Below, one piece after another: positions 30,578 to 42,109 of a stretch of DNA of 64,000 bases (positions are counted from its first letter, which is position 1; each line of letters begins with the position of its first letter). This DNA comes from Puccinia triticina (lineage: Eukaryota; Basidiomycota; Pucciniomycetes; Pucciniales; Pucciniaceae). The notes under the pieces were generated by a model. That model saw only the letters and a program-made list of their open reading frames with translations, made no database searches and was not told the origin of the DNA. The DNA lies in NCBI RefSeq assembly GCF_026914185.1, contig NC_070563.1, forward strand, positions 5,539,001-5,603,000. Direction: 5' to 3'. The position numbers were made by a program, and so were the translations under genes.

Positions 30578-32025
30578 TTACAATTTAATTATTTGGAGAT
30601 GGTACTCTCCAGTTCCTCTGTTCGCTGAGGCGAGTACTTTTGGGTCATTGCGGACTTGACCAGCAACCTTACTCAGGGGACTATTACCGCTAGAGGCATA
30701 GACGGTGAGCGTGCTATGAATTGGCCGAGCTCACCTCAATCAGTGTTGCCGAAACGTAATCTCACTCTACACGACAAACTAATCCGAGACTCACTTTGAG
30801 TTCCAGTCAACAGTAATTGCAAAGTTGTAAGCCTGGTTGTAGCTGAGTGGGACCGAGTATAAAGTGTTGGCGCTGAGATCTCTGACTCGGATGGTCTGAT
30901 GGTTGCTGCTCGGAGTGTGAGCCGTATTTTGAGAATCAAAGTCTGAGCCCGTGAAAATGTCAAAAACATGATCGCCTGGTTCGGAGAAAAAGGTCAGAAT
31001 CAAAGAAAATATCAAGTCGTGGATTCAAGACGTCTTACCGGACTGATCAAAAGAGAGAGAGAATCAGTTAATTTTTACGTTAATTCAGAGTGGATTTCAG
31101 TAAAAGACACCTACGGGTAGCTCAATGCTCGCCAAAAGGTATCCATGAGCAAGCGCAAGTGGTGCTCTGGAGTCCAATCGGATTGTCTACGAGTTAGGAA
31201 ATCAGGTCAGCTACTTCGGAGCCACTCGAAATGCTGAGCACGGCTGAGCTCTCGAGAGACGTAGCACATGCACGTACTTAATACCAGGTTGTGACCCCAG
31301 AGAGAGTGGTAGCTTTGTTGATGGCTGGAAGGACATCGGTTTGCCTGCAAACAAGAATCAGTTAGCAATCGGCAAGTGAAGGCAGTCCCGAAAAATGAGA
31401 GTGTAATTCACCTGATCAAGCCGTCTTGTTGTAAACCGCCGGTTGGGGCAAAGATCGAGTCATCCCGAATTTGGATCTCGAGCTCAGAGGTTTGCGGGGA
31501 GACGGAGACATATTGCAATGGGCTTGCAGCACCTTTGACCACGTACGTGATCAACTTGCTCAAAGACAAGCTGGGGTTATCCAGGTCAGAGGATTTCATG
31601 TAGGGTGTCAACCTAAAGTCGAAGATCCTGCTGGAATACGAGTTTCCGCCGTTTGCGCCAGTGCCAGCAGACCCAGGCGACCCAGCTGACATTGCTCCGT
31701 CTTGGACTGCCGGATGGCCTGGAAGGGATTGGCCAGAGGGCATAGATGATAACTGGCCCGGAAGGGATTGGCTAGAGGGCATAGATGATAACTGGCCCGG
31801 AAGGGATTGGCCAGAGGGCGTAGACAATAACTGGCCCGGAAAGGATTGGCTAGAGGGCGTAGACGATAGTTGGGCGGGCATTGATGATATGCCATGACCT
31901 TCGCCACCGGGTCCGTAGGACGCAGGTTGAGTGTTAGGATACCCTGAGGTTGAAGTTGGTCCGGGAACTGATGAGAGGCGTTGGCTTGGAAATCTTTGGT
32001 GAGACAAGCTGGCGAGCAGGCACAT
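30578..32025 (-). CDS. GH131-like beta-glucanase family protein, possibly inactivated
   Basis: GH131 enzymes act on beta-1,3/1,4-glucans. Matching order: DDSIFAPTGGLQQDG, LPAINKATTLSGVTTWY, IRLDSRAPLALAHGYLLASI, GDHVFDIFTGSDFDS, AYNFAITVDWNS, TLTVYASSGNSPLSKVAGQV and GTGEYHLQIIKL. Exons: about 32025-31412, 31344-31278, 31186-31115, a four-base micro-exon 31042-31039, 30975-30795, 30713-30578. The micro-exon TCCG is needed to keep the frame (ELP-S-GDHV). A TAA at 31278-31280 lies directly before the GTACGT donor of exon 2, where the family usually has about two more residues, so this may be a nonsense mutation. In the amino-terminal exon a linker of 13-residue repeats follows a hydrophobic segment (IFAIKATLAAMCLLASL) whose true start, possibly upstream of 32025, is unresolved. 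Confidence 0.75.
31695..31895 (-). repeat. 39-base coding minisatellite in the GH131-like gene
   Basis: Tandem 39-base units encode LSSMPSGQSLPGQ and variants, about five copies. The serine/proline-rich linker lies between the N-terminal hydrophobic segment and the catalytic domain. In-frame length changes are to be expected. Confidence 0.9.
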
Positions 32026-32550
32026 GGCCGCTAGGGTTGCTTTGATTGCAAAAATTGTTGGAAGGGCTTTGAAGCAAAAAAAGGGAGTGAAAGAAGCAAC
32101 TAAACAATAGGAAAGTGGTGGGCCGGCGATGACAGTCTGAATTGATCGAGACTTACGAGACTCGGCGCCCGCTTTGGAGGGCGACGGGCGCTGCGTGCTT
32201 CGTCGAGGCCTCTACGCGGCGCCAAGCTGAAGATCGTTGAGGTTATGATCGCCCGGGGACCCATTGGGGCTCTCGGCGGCGGCGGCAAGCCGATGAGCAG
32301 GGGACTGCAAGCCCATCAACACGGCCGCGTCTTTCTCCGACAAGACGTCCGGGTTGGCCGCCAGCCTTGCTTTCTGGACACATGCCTGAGAAATGGACGG
32401 GGATAACAGCCGAGGTGAAGCTGTTTGTACCTGATAGCGGGGATAGGGGCGTGGAGTGATGAGGAGCAGTGCGTTGTGTGGGGTGCAGAGGGCAGGCGGT
32501 GACTGTGACACACCTGAGTTGGTTGCGGTAATTGCTGAGTGGCCACGGTG
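32026..32550. other. Upstream region of the GH131-like gene
   Basis: On the minus strand a segment MPPPPRAPMGPRAIITST...PKRAPSL ends at a good GTAAGT donor (32156), a candidate first exon, but its phase does not fit the acceptor before the hydrophobic segment. Another frame reads KARLAANPDVLSEKDAAVLM. I could not join these confidently. Confidence 0.3.
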
Positions 32551-32730
32551 CGGATGGCGACAAGAGCGTGGCGGATGGCAGCGAGCCCGTGGCGGATGGC
32601 GACGAGTCCGTGGCGGATGGAGACGAGTCCGTGGCGGATGGCAACAAGTCTGTGGCGGATGGCGACGAGCTCGTGGCGGATGGCGACGAGTCTGTGGCAG
32701 ATGGCGACGAGCCCGTGGCGGGTGGTGTGG
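32551..32730. repeat. 21-base minisatellite
   Basis: About eight tandem copies of GTGGCGGATGGCGACGAGTCC with one- or two-base variants. It is open in several frames on both strands, which reflects the period of 21 and is not evidence of coding. Confidence 0.9.
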
Positions 32731-32799
32731 GACAACAGTCAGGATATTATTGGGCGACAAAAATGACTGTGCTTACTTAAAAGGGGGAGGTGTTGGCAG

Positions 32800-33065
32800 C
32801 GGATTGTCCCCCCAGGGGATCCGGTTTCGTCCTACCCCCTCCCTGGGAGCCCACTAATCACTTGATTAGGGCCTTCCTGGACTACTCTAACAACCGGCCC
32901 ACTTTTGCTCGTTGCTGCGGCACAGCTGGAGGGTCATCCATAGGGCCTTTGGGCCTTTGGGGATTTCAACATGTATTGTGAGATTTGTGGGCTGTTTGTG
33001 CCATTTTTTGAGAAAAAAACACCCCAAAACTTAGATCTAGAGGTCTAGGATTGCGTGGATTTAAG
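32800..33065 (+). repeat. Dispersed repeat R3, copy 1
   Basis: Starts near CCCCCCAGGGGATCCGGTTT, includes GCTGGAGGGTCATCCATAGG and ends near TTAGATCTAGA-like words and GTGGATTTA. The reverse complement of the same series of blocks is at 59335-59640. Possibly a solo LTR; ends unresolved. Confidence 0.7.
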
Positions 33066-33192
33066 AAAGTGGGATGTTTGATTCCCAAATGGCACTTTTA
33101 TTTCACTATTTGTGCTGGACTCCAATGATTTTTTTTTGTTGGTGGAGTAAAGCCAAGGCTTGGTTGATCTGACTGGCACTGTGCACATGGGC

Positions 33193-33229
33193 GGGGGGGG
33201 GGGGGGGGGGGGGGGGGGGTTGGCTGATG
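33193..33229. repeat. 37-base G run
   Basis: Uninterrupted homopolymer just outside the left end of the giant inverted repeat. Such runs are hard to sequence and are often associated with read or assembly faults. Confidence 0.95.
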
Positions 33230-33362
33230 AGGGTGAGAACCCTTTCTGCACCAGTGGTTAAATTTGGTCTGTGACATGTGTCACACTCCAATTACAAAAT
33301 GCAATTACATGAAATTCTGCTGACCACAGCCCAATGTGAACATTGCTATTTTTCCACTTCAA

Positions 33363-33670
33363 TTAGTCCTCAATATTAAGCTTTTTGAGGGCTTTGGTAA
33401 GTTCAGCCTGAATGGCAGCCTTTTCACCTTCTTTCACTTGAGATAATTCAATGATCCTAAAAATCCATGCTGAGCCTGCAAGAAATAGTTTATCACTGAA
33501 TGATTCAGGAAAAAAATGGAAGCATTCATTCATCATTGTGCGTTGTGGTTCAAACCAAACTCTGCTCTTAGCACCAGGGAAAAATTGAGGTCACCTGAGG
33601 GCAGATCACACATCATCAGCAAGGCTTCTGTGGGTGACGGTGCAGAGGTACTACCATAAACTGTAGAATC
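33363..33670 (-). pseudogene. 3' end of an unidentified gene (left arm copy)
   Basis: Two exons: one ending ...PTEALLMMCDLPSG, a 119-base intron, then SAWIFRIIELSQVKEGEKAA...KALKKLNIED and a stop. The splice junction keeps the frame. No upstream exons are found in the arm, so only the C-terminus is present. No family recognised. Mirror copy at about 44355-44662. Confidence 0.5.
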
Positions 33671-35764
33671 AGACTCCGGATAATTGGGAATTAGTGGCAA
33701 TTAGTACCTTCAAACTGTGTAGTATACACTAACTAACGGGGGTTGATATGACCAAAAAATGATTTAACATGTTTAAAGGTAGACACAACAACGCCTCCAA
33801 GACAAAAGAACCCCGTGATAATGCTACGCTCACAAAACTTAGTATGGCTATCCAAACACATTAGCAACCTGACCCAACACCAAATTGGCGATAAGAGAAA
33901 TTGATGCTGGTTGCTCTCTGGGAAATTGCAAAATTGTGGAAGTCTCATGCGGGAACAAGAGCGGCAAACTTCAAGGAGCACATTTTGTTCTTGTTTTCAG
34001 ATGTTTGCCAAATGCAGACCGGCGTTATGACATAATATGTACCAGGAATTCAAAGACAGCACAACCTGTGAGACCTCAAAAAAAAAAAAAAGGTCCTACA
34101 TATCCTTGAGTAATAAACTGTGCTCAGTGAAGGCAATAAATATAAGGCCACCTCATTGAATCCAAAGACCTACGACTTCATTTTTTGGGTACTACAAAGG
34201 TGGGATCCAAAATCACCTGATAAGGAATAAGACTCCACGCCGGGTATCCTCAGTTCTGAAACAGGGAAAATTTAAAGGCCTACATGATCACTCATTCAGA
34301 GTAGGAGGAGTGTTGTTGCGGAGCGCGCTGATTGGAGTATCAATGGAAGTGTGTGCAAACTTGGAAGATGGAAGTCATCCGGCTAAAAACTGGGTATTCA
34401 AACTTATAGCAAAGTTGAACTGGCAGAGACCAAGGGGCTAATATTTCATCTCAATCACCTGCGGAAGTGCTAGTGGAGGGGGAAACTGTGGTTTTTGTTT
34501 TTTACGTGTAAAAGTTATAAATTGAGGATTGGGGTTTCGCGCCAAGGGCTCAAATTAAAATTCTTTTTCTTCCCTCAAAAGGTTTGTCTTCTGCACAATT
34601 CCCCTTGAAAACTACATGTCTCGGCTTACAGAGCCGGGGGAATAGGCTGATGTCGCTGCGTCCATATGGCGTACCCATCACACTCGCGCCACTGGGACGG
34701 TACAGGGCGCCACTATGAAAAAAGGTTCCAGAGGCGCCACAAAGCGCCATCTGCGGGTGCCATGGCGCCAATGGTGACGCCAAAAAAACCATGCCTCTGT
34801 GTGGGTGTCCTTGTGACGCTCAGGTCAAGGGCGATTGCATGTTGCCCCGGTCATCTGGGCGCAACGGATTGATCCGCCACGGAGGAGTCCCTGGGCCGGT
34901 TGGTGCGGTCATGGCGCCATTCGGACGCAGGGGCCCTCGTGACGCCGTGTGACTCAAGAGACCCAAGGACGCCCTCAGCGGGCGTCGTGGTGTCGCCATA
35001 AGCTCAAGGTCACGGTGTATGTCTCACCGTCAGGCTTGGCTGGGGCCGATCGACCGAGCGGCACCAGCCATCTCTTGTCCTTTGCTCTTCGTGGCCGGCG
35101 CAGTCCGAATTGAGTCTGTTTGTTTTTGACACAATTTGGGCTAGGAGAGTATTTGTGTATGGGTTTTATTGTGGACATAAAGGAGGATGGTAAGCAAAGT
35201 AATCCAGGGAGACAAGCAAGCCCCCGTTGACGGTCTAGTAAGCCTGGTTTGATTAATATCAGTGAGGCGTTGATGACAAGGTTGAGAATAAATGTCATCA
35301 ACTGTGGCATGGCAAGGGTGATTGGTTGTTATGGGAAGGCTTAGCGGATGCTACGACGCCATGTGTGTAACCAGAGATGGTTGTGCAGGCTTTTTGTGGC
35401 GTTGTGATGGAGACAGTCATCATGCAATGAGAATGATATTGAGGAGTGTGCCTATAAATAGGGTGAGCTGTGGCGAGTAGGAAACTCCAGTCGACCCGCT
35501 GTGCTGCACTTCCAGCAAGTGAGTAGACTCAAGCCCCTCCGCTGTTGCACTTGCACAGTTTGAGGGTTAATTCTTGATGACCCCCCTTTGCAATTGCCTT
35601 AAATGCGGCGCGCTGGGGGTTATCTGCCCAATACTTGCAACCTCTCTAGAAGGGGATGGGTATTGGGTCTGGTGTTGTTTTTTGGCTGTTTTTTTTCTTG
35701 TATTATTTTGGAGGGGAAACCCTTGATTTTTTTTTTTGTGATTGTCTGTCTTTAACACTGCCAA

Positions 35765-36440
35765 TATGATTGTATCGGTTGGCTACATCCGCGCTTACAT
35801 CAGATGTTTTGAACCGATGTTACATTGGTGGAAGCGTCCGACTTAACTGTCTTGCGATGTTACATTGGTGGTGGCAGATGTTACATCGCCGTGGTCCGAT
35901 TTCAAAAGGGACAGTGGAGGACTTCCCGTTGGTTTTAGAAGACCGGCAAAATGTGATTTTCCATTTCTATTTTCTATTCTCAAGCAGTTTCTCTGCTGAA
36001 AAATAGAAAATAGAAATAGAAAAAACTGTCAAGCCAGCTTTCTAAATTGGCGGGAAGTCCTCCAGTGGCGATGTAACATCGCCGGGCACCCCACCGACAC
36101 AACCCTTGGTTAACGTCATGTCGACCAAGTTGTGTACCCACTCAAATTACCTCCGACTCAACATCGGCCCAAGGCGAGATTGCATCGGCCATCAGCAACA
36201 CAATGCTTGACTCAAAATCGGCTGGGGGCGTTTTTGGATCGGTGTTGACGAGACTACGATGGTATGGCACGATGCAACCTCGCCCTTGGGCGACACAACT
36301 CCGCTTTCGCTCGATGCGAACCCGCTCCCGGTCGATATAACATCAATTTCCGCCGATGCAATCTCGGTCAGAGGACCCGACGCAATTGCAGAGTAGGATC
36401 ACACCAGGTACATAAGGCAAAACACTCGAATTACCGGGGC
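35765..36440. repeat. Repeat R4 (left arm copy) with nested MITE
   Basis: Rich in GATGTTACATCG/GATGTAACATC words in both orientations and CGACACAAC/GTTGCATCG motifs. The same family, in the right-arm orientation, is split at 53195-53533 and 58965-59220 by a copia insertion. Mirror copy at 41585-42260. Possibly a long LTR or leader of the copia fragment that follows it. Confidence 0.7.
35916..36063. mobile_element. 148-base MITE in the left arm
   Basis: Terminal inverted repeats start GGAGGACTTCCCG; flanking AGT at 35913-35915 and 36064-36066 is a probable 3-base target duplication. The interior folds through TTCTATTTTCTATT/AATAGAAAATAGAA. The related R4 copy at 58970-59220 lacks it, an empty site. 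Mirror copy at 41962-42109. Confidence 0.8.
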
Positions 36441-37400
36441 CTCCCTCCTTGAATTGTCTGTGTCTCTATTGGATGATGGATCTGCTAACTCAGACTATTA
36501 GTCCTGCTAACCGGGCACAGGAACTTGATACTTGTTTCTTAGATGGTCATCCACCAGCTCACTTGAACGGGTCAACACGACTCTGTCAGAGTTCGCCTCA
36601 TTGTGGTGAGACCCTGGTAACCACTCGTAAGTAACCAAACTCTTGCTGTACCTGAATCAGCCTTCTGGCTGACAGAAGATGGCAAGGAATCAAAGACTAA
36701 ACCCAGTTCGTTACCGTGTCCTTAGACAACGATGCCCGAACAGGTGATCGTAACCATCCTAGGCAGGACCAGGATGTTGACATGGACTCCACGAACCCTT
36801 GCGTGGCTTAGGAGATTCTGACCAGACTAGTCAAGAGTTTTTACCGTAAGAGTTTCCTCTACGAGACACTCATCAGAGAGTATAAAAGCAGCTCTGTGCT
36901 CCGCTCCAGTGAACTCACAGTCGCTCCTCTTCTCATATATTTTCGTGTCCTCAGATCCACAATACTCGAACTTATCACACTCTTGACTCAACCACCTTAG
37001 CTCCTCCCACTTGGGCAAACGCTGAGAAAACAATCTCTTTCACATTTTCTTCATTGTCATTAAAATTGTTTTATCTTTCCTCATCAGCATAAGCACGACG
37101 ACCTCGTACCGTGCCCTGCCATTCTCAAATACTTTCTATCTTCTTTTCTCTTTACCTTAAAACATCTCGTGTGTTCTTGTCTTATCTCTCTCAGAGAGTT
37201 TCCGCTTCTCATAGCGCCATCACTCCTGCTCTCAGGTAAGAGCCAAAGCAACATCTGTTCCTGATCAAATAAACTTGTACAACCATTGTTCTAATTAAGA
37301 AATCAAACTCTCAGTTGTTCAATTCTTACAGATTTACAGTCTCGACACAGCTCAAACGGATCAACTTCTCACTATCAACTGACAGAGCAGGAACGAATAA
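36441..37400 (+). promoter_or_regulatory. Copia-type 5' region with TATA box (left arm)
   Basis: A promoter-like GAGAGTATAAAAGCAGCTC at about 36885 is followed by about 500 bases of pyrimidine-rich leader, leading to the Gag ATG at 37401. It resembles an LTR plus leader, but neither LTR ends nor a primer site could be fixed. Mirror at 40625-41584. Confidence 0.4.
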
Positions 37401-37535
37401 ATGGCGTCTACCAGCACCAAGGACAAGGTCAACAACCTTCCAATACTCCTTGGAACCAGTAACTACCCCCTTTGGATCAAACAGATGGAAGGTTACCTTG
37501 CGCACAAGAAACTTGACACTGGGCACTATGAATAG
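37401..37535 (+). pseudogene. Copia Gag N-terminus, cut off by the satellite (left arm)
   Basis: Reads MASTSTKDKVNNLPILLGTS, then NYPLWIKQMEGYLAHKKL: the L.G.NY..W...M...L pattern at the start of copia Gag (DUF4219/UBN2-like). After DTGHYE the frame runs into the satellite and stops at once. Mirror copy at 40490-40624 on the minus strand. Confidence 0.75.
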
Positions 37536-40504
37536 TGCCCCAGCACTCTGAATAGTGCCAAAGGCACTATGAATAGTGCCCCAGCACTCTGAATAGTGCC
37601 AAAGGCACTATGAATAGTGCCCCAGCACTCTGAATAGTGCCAAAGGCACTATGAATAGTGCCCCAGCACTCTGAATAGTGCCAAAGGCACTATGAATAGT
37701 GCCCCAGCACTCTGAATAGTGCCAAAGGCACTATGAATAGTGCCCCAGCACTCTGAATAGTGCCAAAGGCACTATGAATAGTGCCCCAGCACTCTGAATA
37801 GTGCCAAAGGCACTATGAATAGTGCCCCAGCACTCTGAATAGTGCCAAAGGCACTATGAATAGTGCCCCAGCACTCTGAATAGTGCCAAAGGCACTATGA
37901 ATAGTGCCCCAGCACTCTGAATAGTGCCAAAGGCACTATGAATAGTGCCCCAGCACTCTGAATAGTGCCCCAGCACTCTGAATAGTGCCAAAGGCACTAT
38001 GAATAGTGCCCCAGCACTCTGAATAGTGCCAAAGGCACTATGAATAGTGCCCCAGCACTCTGAATAGTGCCAAAGGCACTATGAATAGTGCCCCAGCACT
38101 CTGAATAGTGCCAAAGGCACTATGAATAGTGCCCCAGCACTCTGAATAGTGCCAAAGGCACTATGAATAGTGCCCCAGCACTCTGAATAGTGCCAAAGGC
38201 ACTATGAATAGTGCCCCAGCACTCTGAATAGTGCCAAAGGCACTATGAATAGTGCCCCAGCACTCTGAATAGTGCCAAAGGCACTATGAATAGTGCCCCA
38301 GCACTCTGAATAGTGCCAAAGGCACTATGAATAGTGCCCCAGCACTCTGAATAGTGCCAAAGGCACTATGAATAGTGCCCCAGCACTCTGAATAGTGCCA
38401 AAGGCACTATGAATAGTGCCCCAGCACTCTGAATAGTGCCAAAGGCACTATGAATAGTGCCAAAGGCACTATGAATAGTGCCAAAGGCACTATGAATAGT
38501 GCCCCAGCACTCTGAATAGTGCCAAAGGCACTATGAATAGTGCCCCAGCACTCTGAATAGTGCCAAAGGCACTATGAATAGTGCCCCAGCACTCTGAATA
38601 GTGCCAAAGGCACTATGAATAGTGCCCCAGCACTCTGAATAGTGCCAAAGGCACTATGAATAGTGCCCCAGCACTCTGAATAGTGCCAAAGGCACTATGA
38701 ATAGTGCCCCAGCACTCTGAATAGTGCCAAAGGCACTATGAATAGTGCCCCAGCACTCTGAATAGTGCCAAAGGCACTATGAATAGTGCCCCAGCACTCT
38801 GAATAGTGCCAAAGGCACTATGAATAGTGCCCCAGCACTCTGAATAGTGCCAAAGGCACTATGAATAGTGCCCCAGCACTCTGAATAGTGCCAAAGGCAC
38901 TATGAATAGTGCCCCAGCACTCTGAATAGTGCCAAAGGCACTATGAATAGTGCCCCAGCACTCTGAATAGTGCCAAAGGCACTATGAATAGTGCCCCAGC
39001 ACTCTGAATAGTGCCAAAGGCACTATGAATAGTGCCCCAGCACTCTGAATAGTGCCAAAGGCACTATGAATAGTGCCCCAGCACTCTGAATAGTGCCAAA
39101 GGCACGCACTATTCATAGTGCCTTTGGCACTATTCAGAGTGCTGGGGCACTATTCATAGTGCCTTTGGCACTATTCAGAGTGCTGGGGCACTATTCATAG
39201 TGCCTTTGGCACTATTCAGAGTGCTGGGGCACTATTCATAGTGCCTTTGGCACTATTCAGAGTGCTGGGGCACTATTCATAGTGCCTTTGGCACTATTCA
39301 GAGTGCTGGGGCACTATTCATAGTGCCTTTGGCACTATTCAGAGTGCTGGGGCACTATTCATAGTGCCTTTGGCACTATTCAGAGTGCTGGGGCACTATT
39401 CATAGTGCCTTTGGCACTATTCAGAGTGCTGGGGCACTATTCATAGTGCCTTTGGCACTATTCAGAGTGCTGGGGCACTATTCATAGTGCCTTTGGCACT
39501 ATTCAGAGTGCTGGGGCACTATTCATAGTGCCTTTGGCACTATTCAGAGTGCTGGGGCACTATTCATAGTGCCTTTGGCACTATTCAGAGTGCTGGGGCA
39601 CTATTCATAGTGCCTTTGGCACTATTCAGAGTGCTGGGGCACTATTCATAGTGCCTTTGGCACTATTCAGAGTGCTGGGGCACTATTCATAGTGCCTTTG
39701 GCACTATTCAGAGTGCTGGGGCACTATTCATAGTGCCTTTGGCACTATTCAGAGTGCTGGGGCACTATTCATAGTGCCTTTGGCACTATTCAGAGTGCTG
39801 GGGCACTATTCATAGTGCCTTTGGCACTATTCAGAGTGCTGGGGCACTATTCATAGTGCCTTTGGCACTATTCAGAGTGCTGGGGCACTATTCATAGTGC
39901 CTTTGGCACTATTCAGAGTGCTGGGGCACTATTCATAGTGCCTTTGGCACTATTCAGAGTGCTGGGGCACTATTCATAGTGCCTTTGGCACTATTCAGAG
40001 TGCTGGGGCACTATTCATAGTGCCTTTGGCACTATTCAGAGTGCTGGGGCACTATTCATAGTGCCTTTGGCACTATTCAGAGTGCTGGGGCACTATTCAT
40101 AGTGCCTTTGGCACTATTCAGAGTGCTGGGGCACTATTCATAGTGCCTTTGGCACTATTCAGAGTGCTGGGGCACTATTCATAGTGCCTTTGGCACTATT
40201 CAGAGTGCTGGGGCACTATTCATAGTGCCTTTGGCACTATTCATAGTGCCTTTGGCACTATTCAGAGTGCTGGGGCACTATTCATAGTGCCTTTGGCACT
40301 AGGCACTATGAATAGTGCTGGGGCACTATTCATAGTGCCTTTGGCACTATTCAGAGTGCTGGGGCACTATTCATAGTGCCTTTGGCACTATTCAGAGTGC
40401 TGGGGCACTATTCATAGTGCCTTTGGCACTATTCAGAGTGCTGGGGCACTATTCATAGTGCCTTTGGCACTATTCAGAGTGCTGGGGCACTATTCATAGT
40501 GCCC
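37521..40504. repeat. 41-base hairpin satellite with an orientation switch at 39105/39106
   Basis: The unit contains GGCACTATGAATAGTGCC, CCAGCACTCTG and AATAGTGCCAAAG, 41 bases. From 37521 to 39105 it runs in one orientation; from 39106 to 40504 as its reverse complement. Within a unit three stems interlock: GGCACTAT/ATAGTGCC, TAGTGCC/GGCACTA across AAA, and AGTGC/GCACT across CCCA. A few units lack one half, for example near 37950, 38460, 40230 and 40300, so the two halves are not exact mirrors throughout. Confidence 0.95.
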
Positions 40505-41961
40505 AGTGTCAAGTTTCTTGTGCGCAAGGTAACCTTCCATCTGTTTGATCCAAAGGGGGTAGTTACTGGTTCCAAGGAGTATTGGAAGGTTGTTGACCTT
40601 GTCCTTGGTGCTGGTAGACGCCATTTATTCGTTCCTGCTCTGTCAGTTGATAGTGAGAAGTTGATCCGTTTGAGCTGTGTCGAGACTGTAAATCTGTAAG
40701 AATTGAACAACTGAGAGTTTGATTTCTTAATTAGAACAATGGTTGTACAAGTTTATTTGATCAGGAACAGATGTTGCTTTGGCTCTTACCTGAGAGCAGG
40801 AGTGATGGCGCTATGAGAAGCGGAAACTCTCTGAGAGAGATAAGACAAGAACACACGAGATGTTTTAAGGTAAAGAGAAAAGAAGATAGAAAGTATTTGA
40901 GAATGGCAGGGCACGGTACGAGGTCGTCGTGCTTATGCTGATGAGGAAAGATAAAACAATTTTAATGACAATGAAGAAAATGTGAAAGAGATTGTTTTCT
41001 CAGCGTTTGCCCAAGTGGGAGGAGCTAAGGTGGTTGAGTCAAGAGTGTGATAAGTTCGAGTATTGTGGATCTGAGGACACGAAAATATATGAGAAGAGGA
41101 GCGACTGTGAGTTCACTGGAGCGGAGCACAGAGCTGCTTTTATACTCTCTGATGAGTGTCTCGTAGAGGAAACTCTTACGGTAAAAACTCTTGACTAGTC
41201 TGGTCAGAATCTCCTAAGCCACGCAAGGGTTCGTGGAGTCCATGTCAACATCCTGGTCCTGCCTAGGATGGTTACGATCACCTGTTCGGGCATCGTTGTC
41301 TAAGGACACGGTAACGAACTGGGTTTAGTCTTTGATTCCTTGCCATCTTCTGTCAGCCAGAAGGCTGATTCAGGTACAGCAAGAGTTTGGTTACTTACGA
41401 GTGGTTACCAGGGTCTCACCACAATGAGGCGAACTCTGACAGAGTCGTGTTGACCCGTTCAAGTGAGCTGGTGGATGACCATCTAAGAAACAAGTATCAA
41501 GTTCCTGTGCCCGGTTAGCAGGACTAATAGTCTGAGTTAGCAGATCCATCATCCAATAGAGACACAGACAATTCAAGGAGGGAGGCCCCGGTAATTCGAG
41601 TGTTTTGCCTTATGTACCTGGTGTGATCCTACTCTGCAATTGCGTCGGGTCCTCTGACCGAGATTGCATCGGCGGAAATTGATGTTATATCGACCGGGAG
41701 CGGGTTCGCATCGAGCGAAAGCGGAGTTGTGTCGCCCAAGGGCGAGGTTGCATCGTGCCATACCATCGTAGTCTCGTCAACACCGATCCAAAAACGCCCC
41801 CAGCCGATTTTGAGTCAAGCATTGTGTTGCTGATGGCCGATGCAATCTCGCCTTGGGCCGATGTTGAGTCGGAGGTAATTTGAGTGGGTACACAACTTGG
41901 TCGACATGACGTTAACCAAGGGTTGTGTCGGTGGGGTGCCCGGCGATGTTACATCGCCACT

Positions 41962-42109
41962 GGAGGACTTCCCGCCAATTTAGAAAGCTGGCTTGACAGT
42001 TTTTTCTATTTCTATTTTCTATTTTTCAGCAGAGAAACTGCTTGAGAATAGAAAATAGAAATGGAAAATCACATTTTGCCGGTCTTCTAAAACCAACGGG
42101 AAGTCCTCC
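41962..42109. mobile_element. 148-base MITE in the right arm
   Basis: Mirror copy of 35916-36063, with the same GGAGGACTTCCCG ends. Listed separately because it is inside the R4 copy that aligns in orientation with the split R4 at 53-59 kb, where the MITE is absent. Confidence 0.8.

Larger units (their letters stand above)
33245..37520. repeat. Giant inverted repeat, left arm (about 4.28 kb)
   Basis: The reverse complement of 40505-44780: paired positions always sum to 78025, checked at many landmarks along the arm, and every open frame I compared is identical between arms. Outer end TCTGCACCAGTGG. Contents from the outside in: 3' end of an unidentified gene (minus strand), AT-rich spacer, a GGCGCC/TGGCGCC-rich stretch at 34640-35060, a TATA-containing promoter-like region at 35452, repeat R4 with a nested MITE, and a copia 5' region with the start of Gag. 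Perfect symmetry continues some 180 bases into the satellite. Confidence 0.95.

Noticed and set aside
32538..32780. Several repeat-peptide open frames on both strands (VADGDES, LVAIRHG)
   Set aside because: They arise from the 21-base minisatellite, whose period keeps all frames open.
34550..35310. Short open frames in the palindrome arms
   Set aside because: Weak, compositionally unremarkable, and without motifs or splice support; mirrored in the other arm only because the DNA is.
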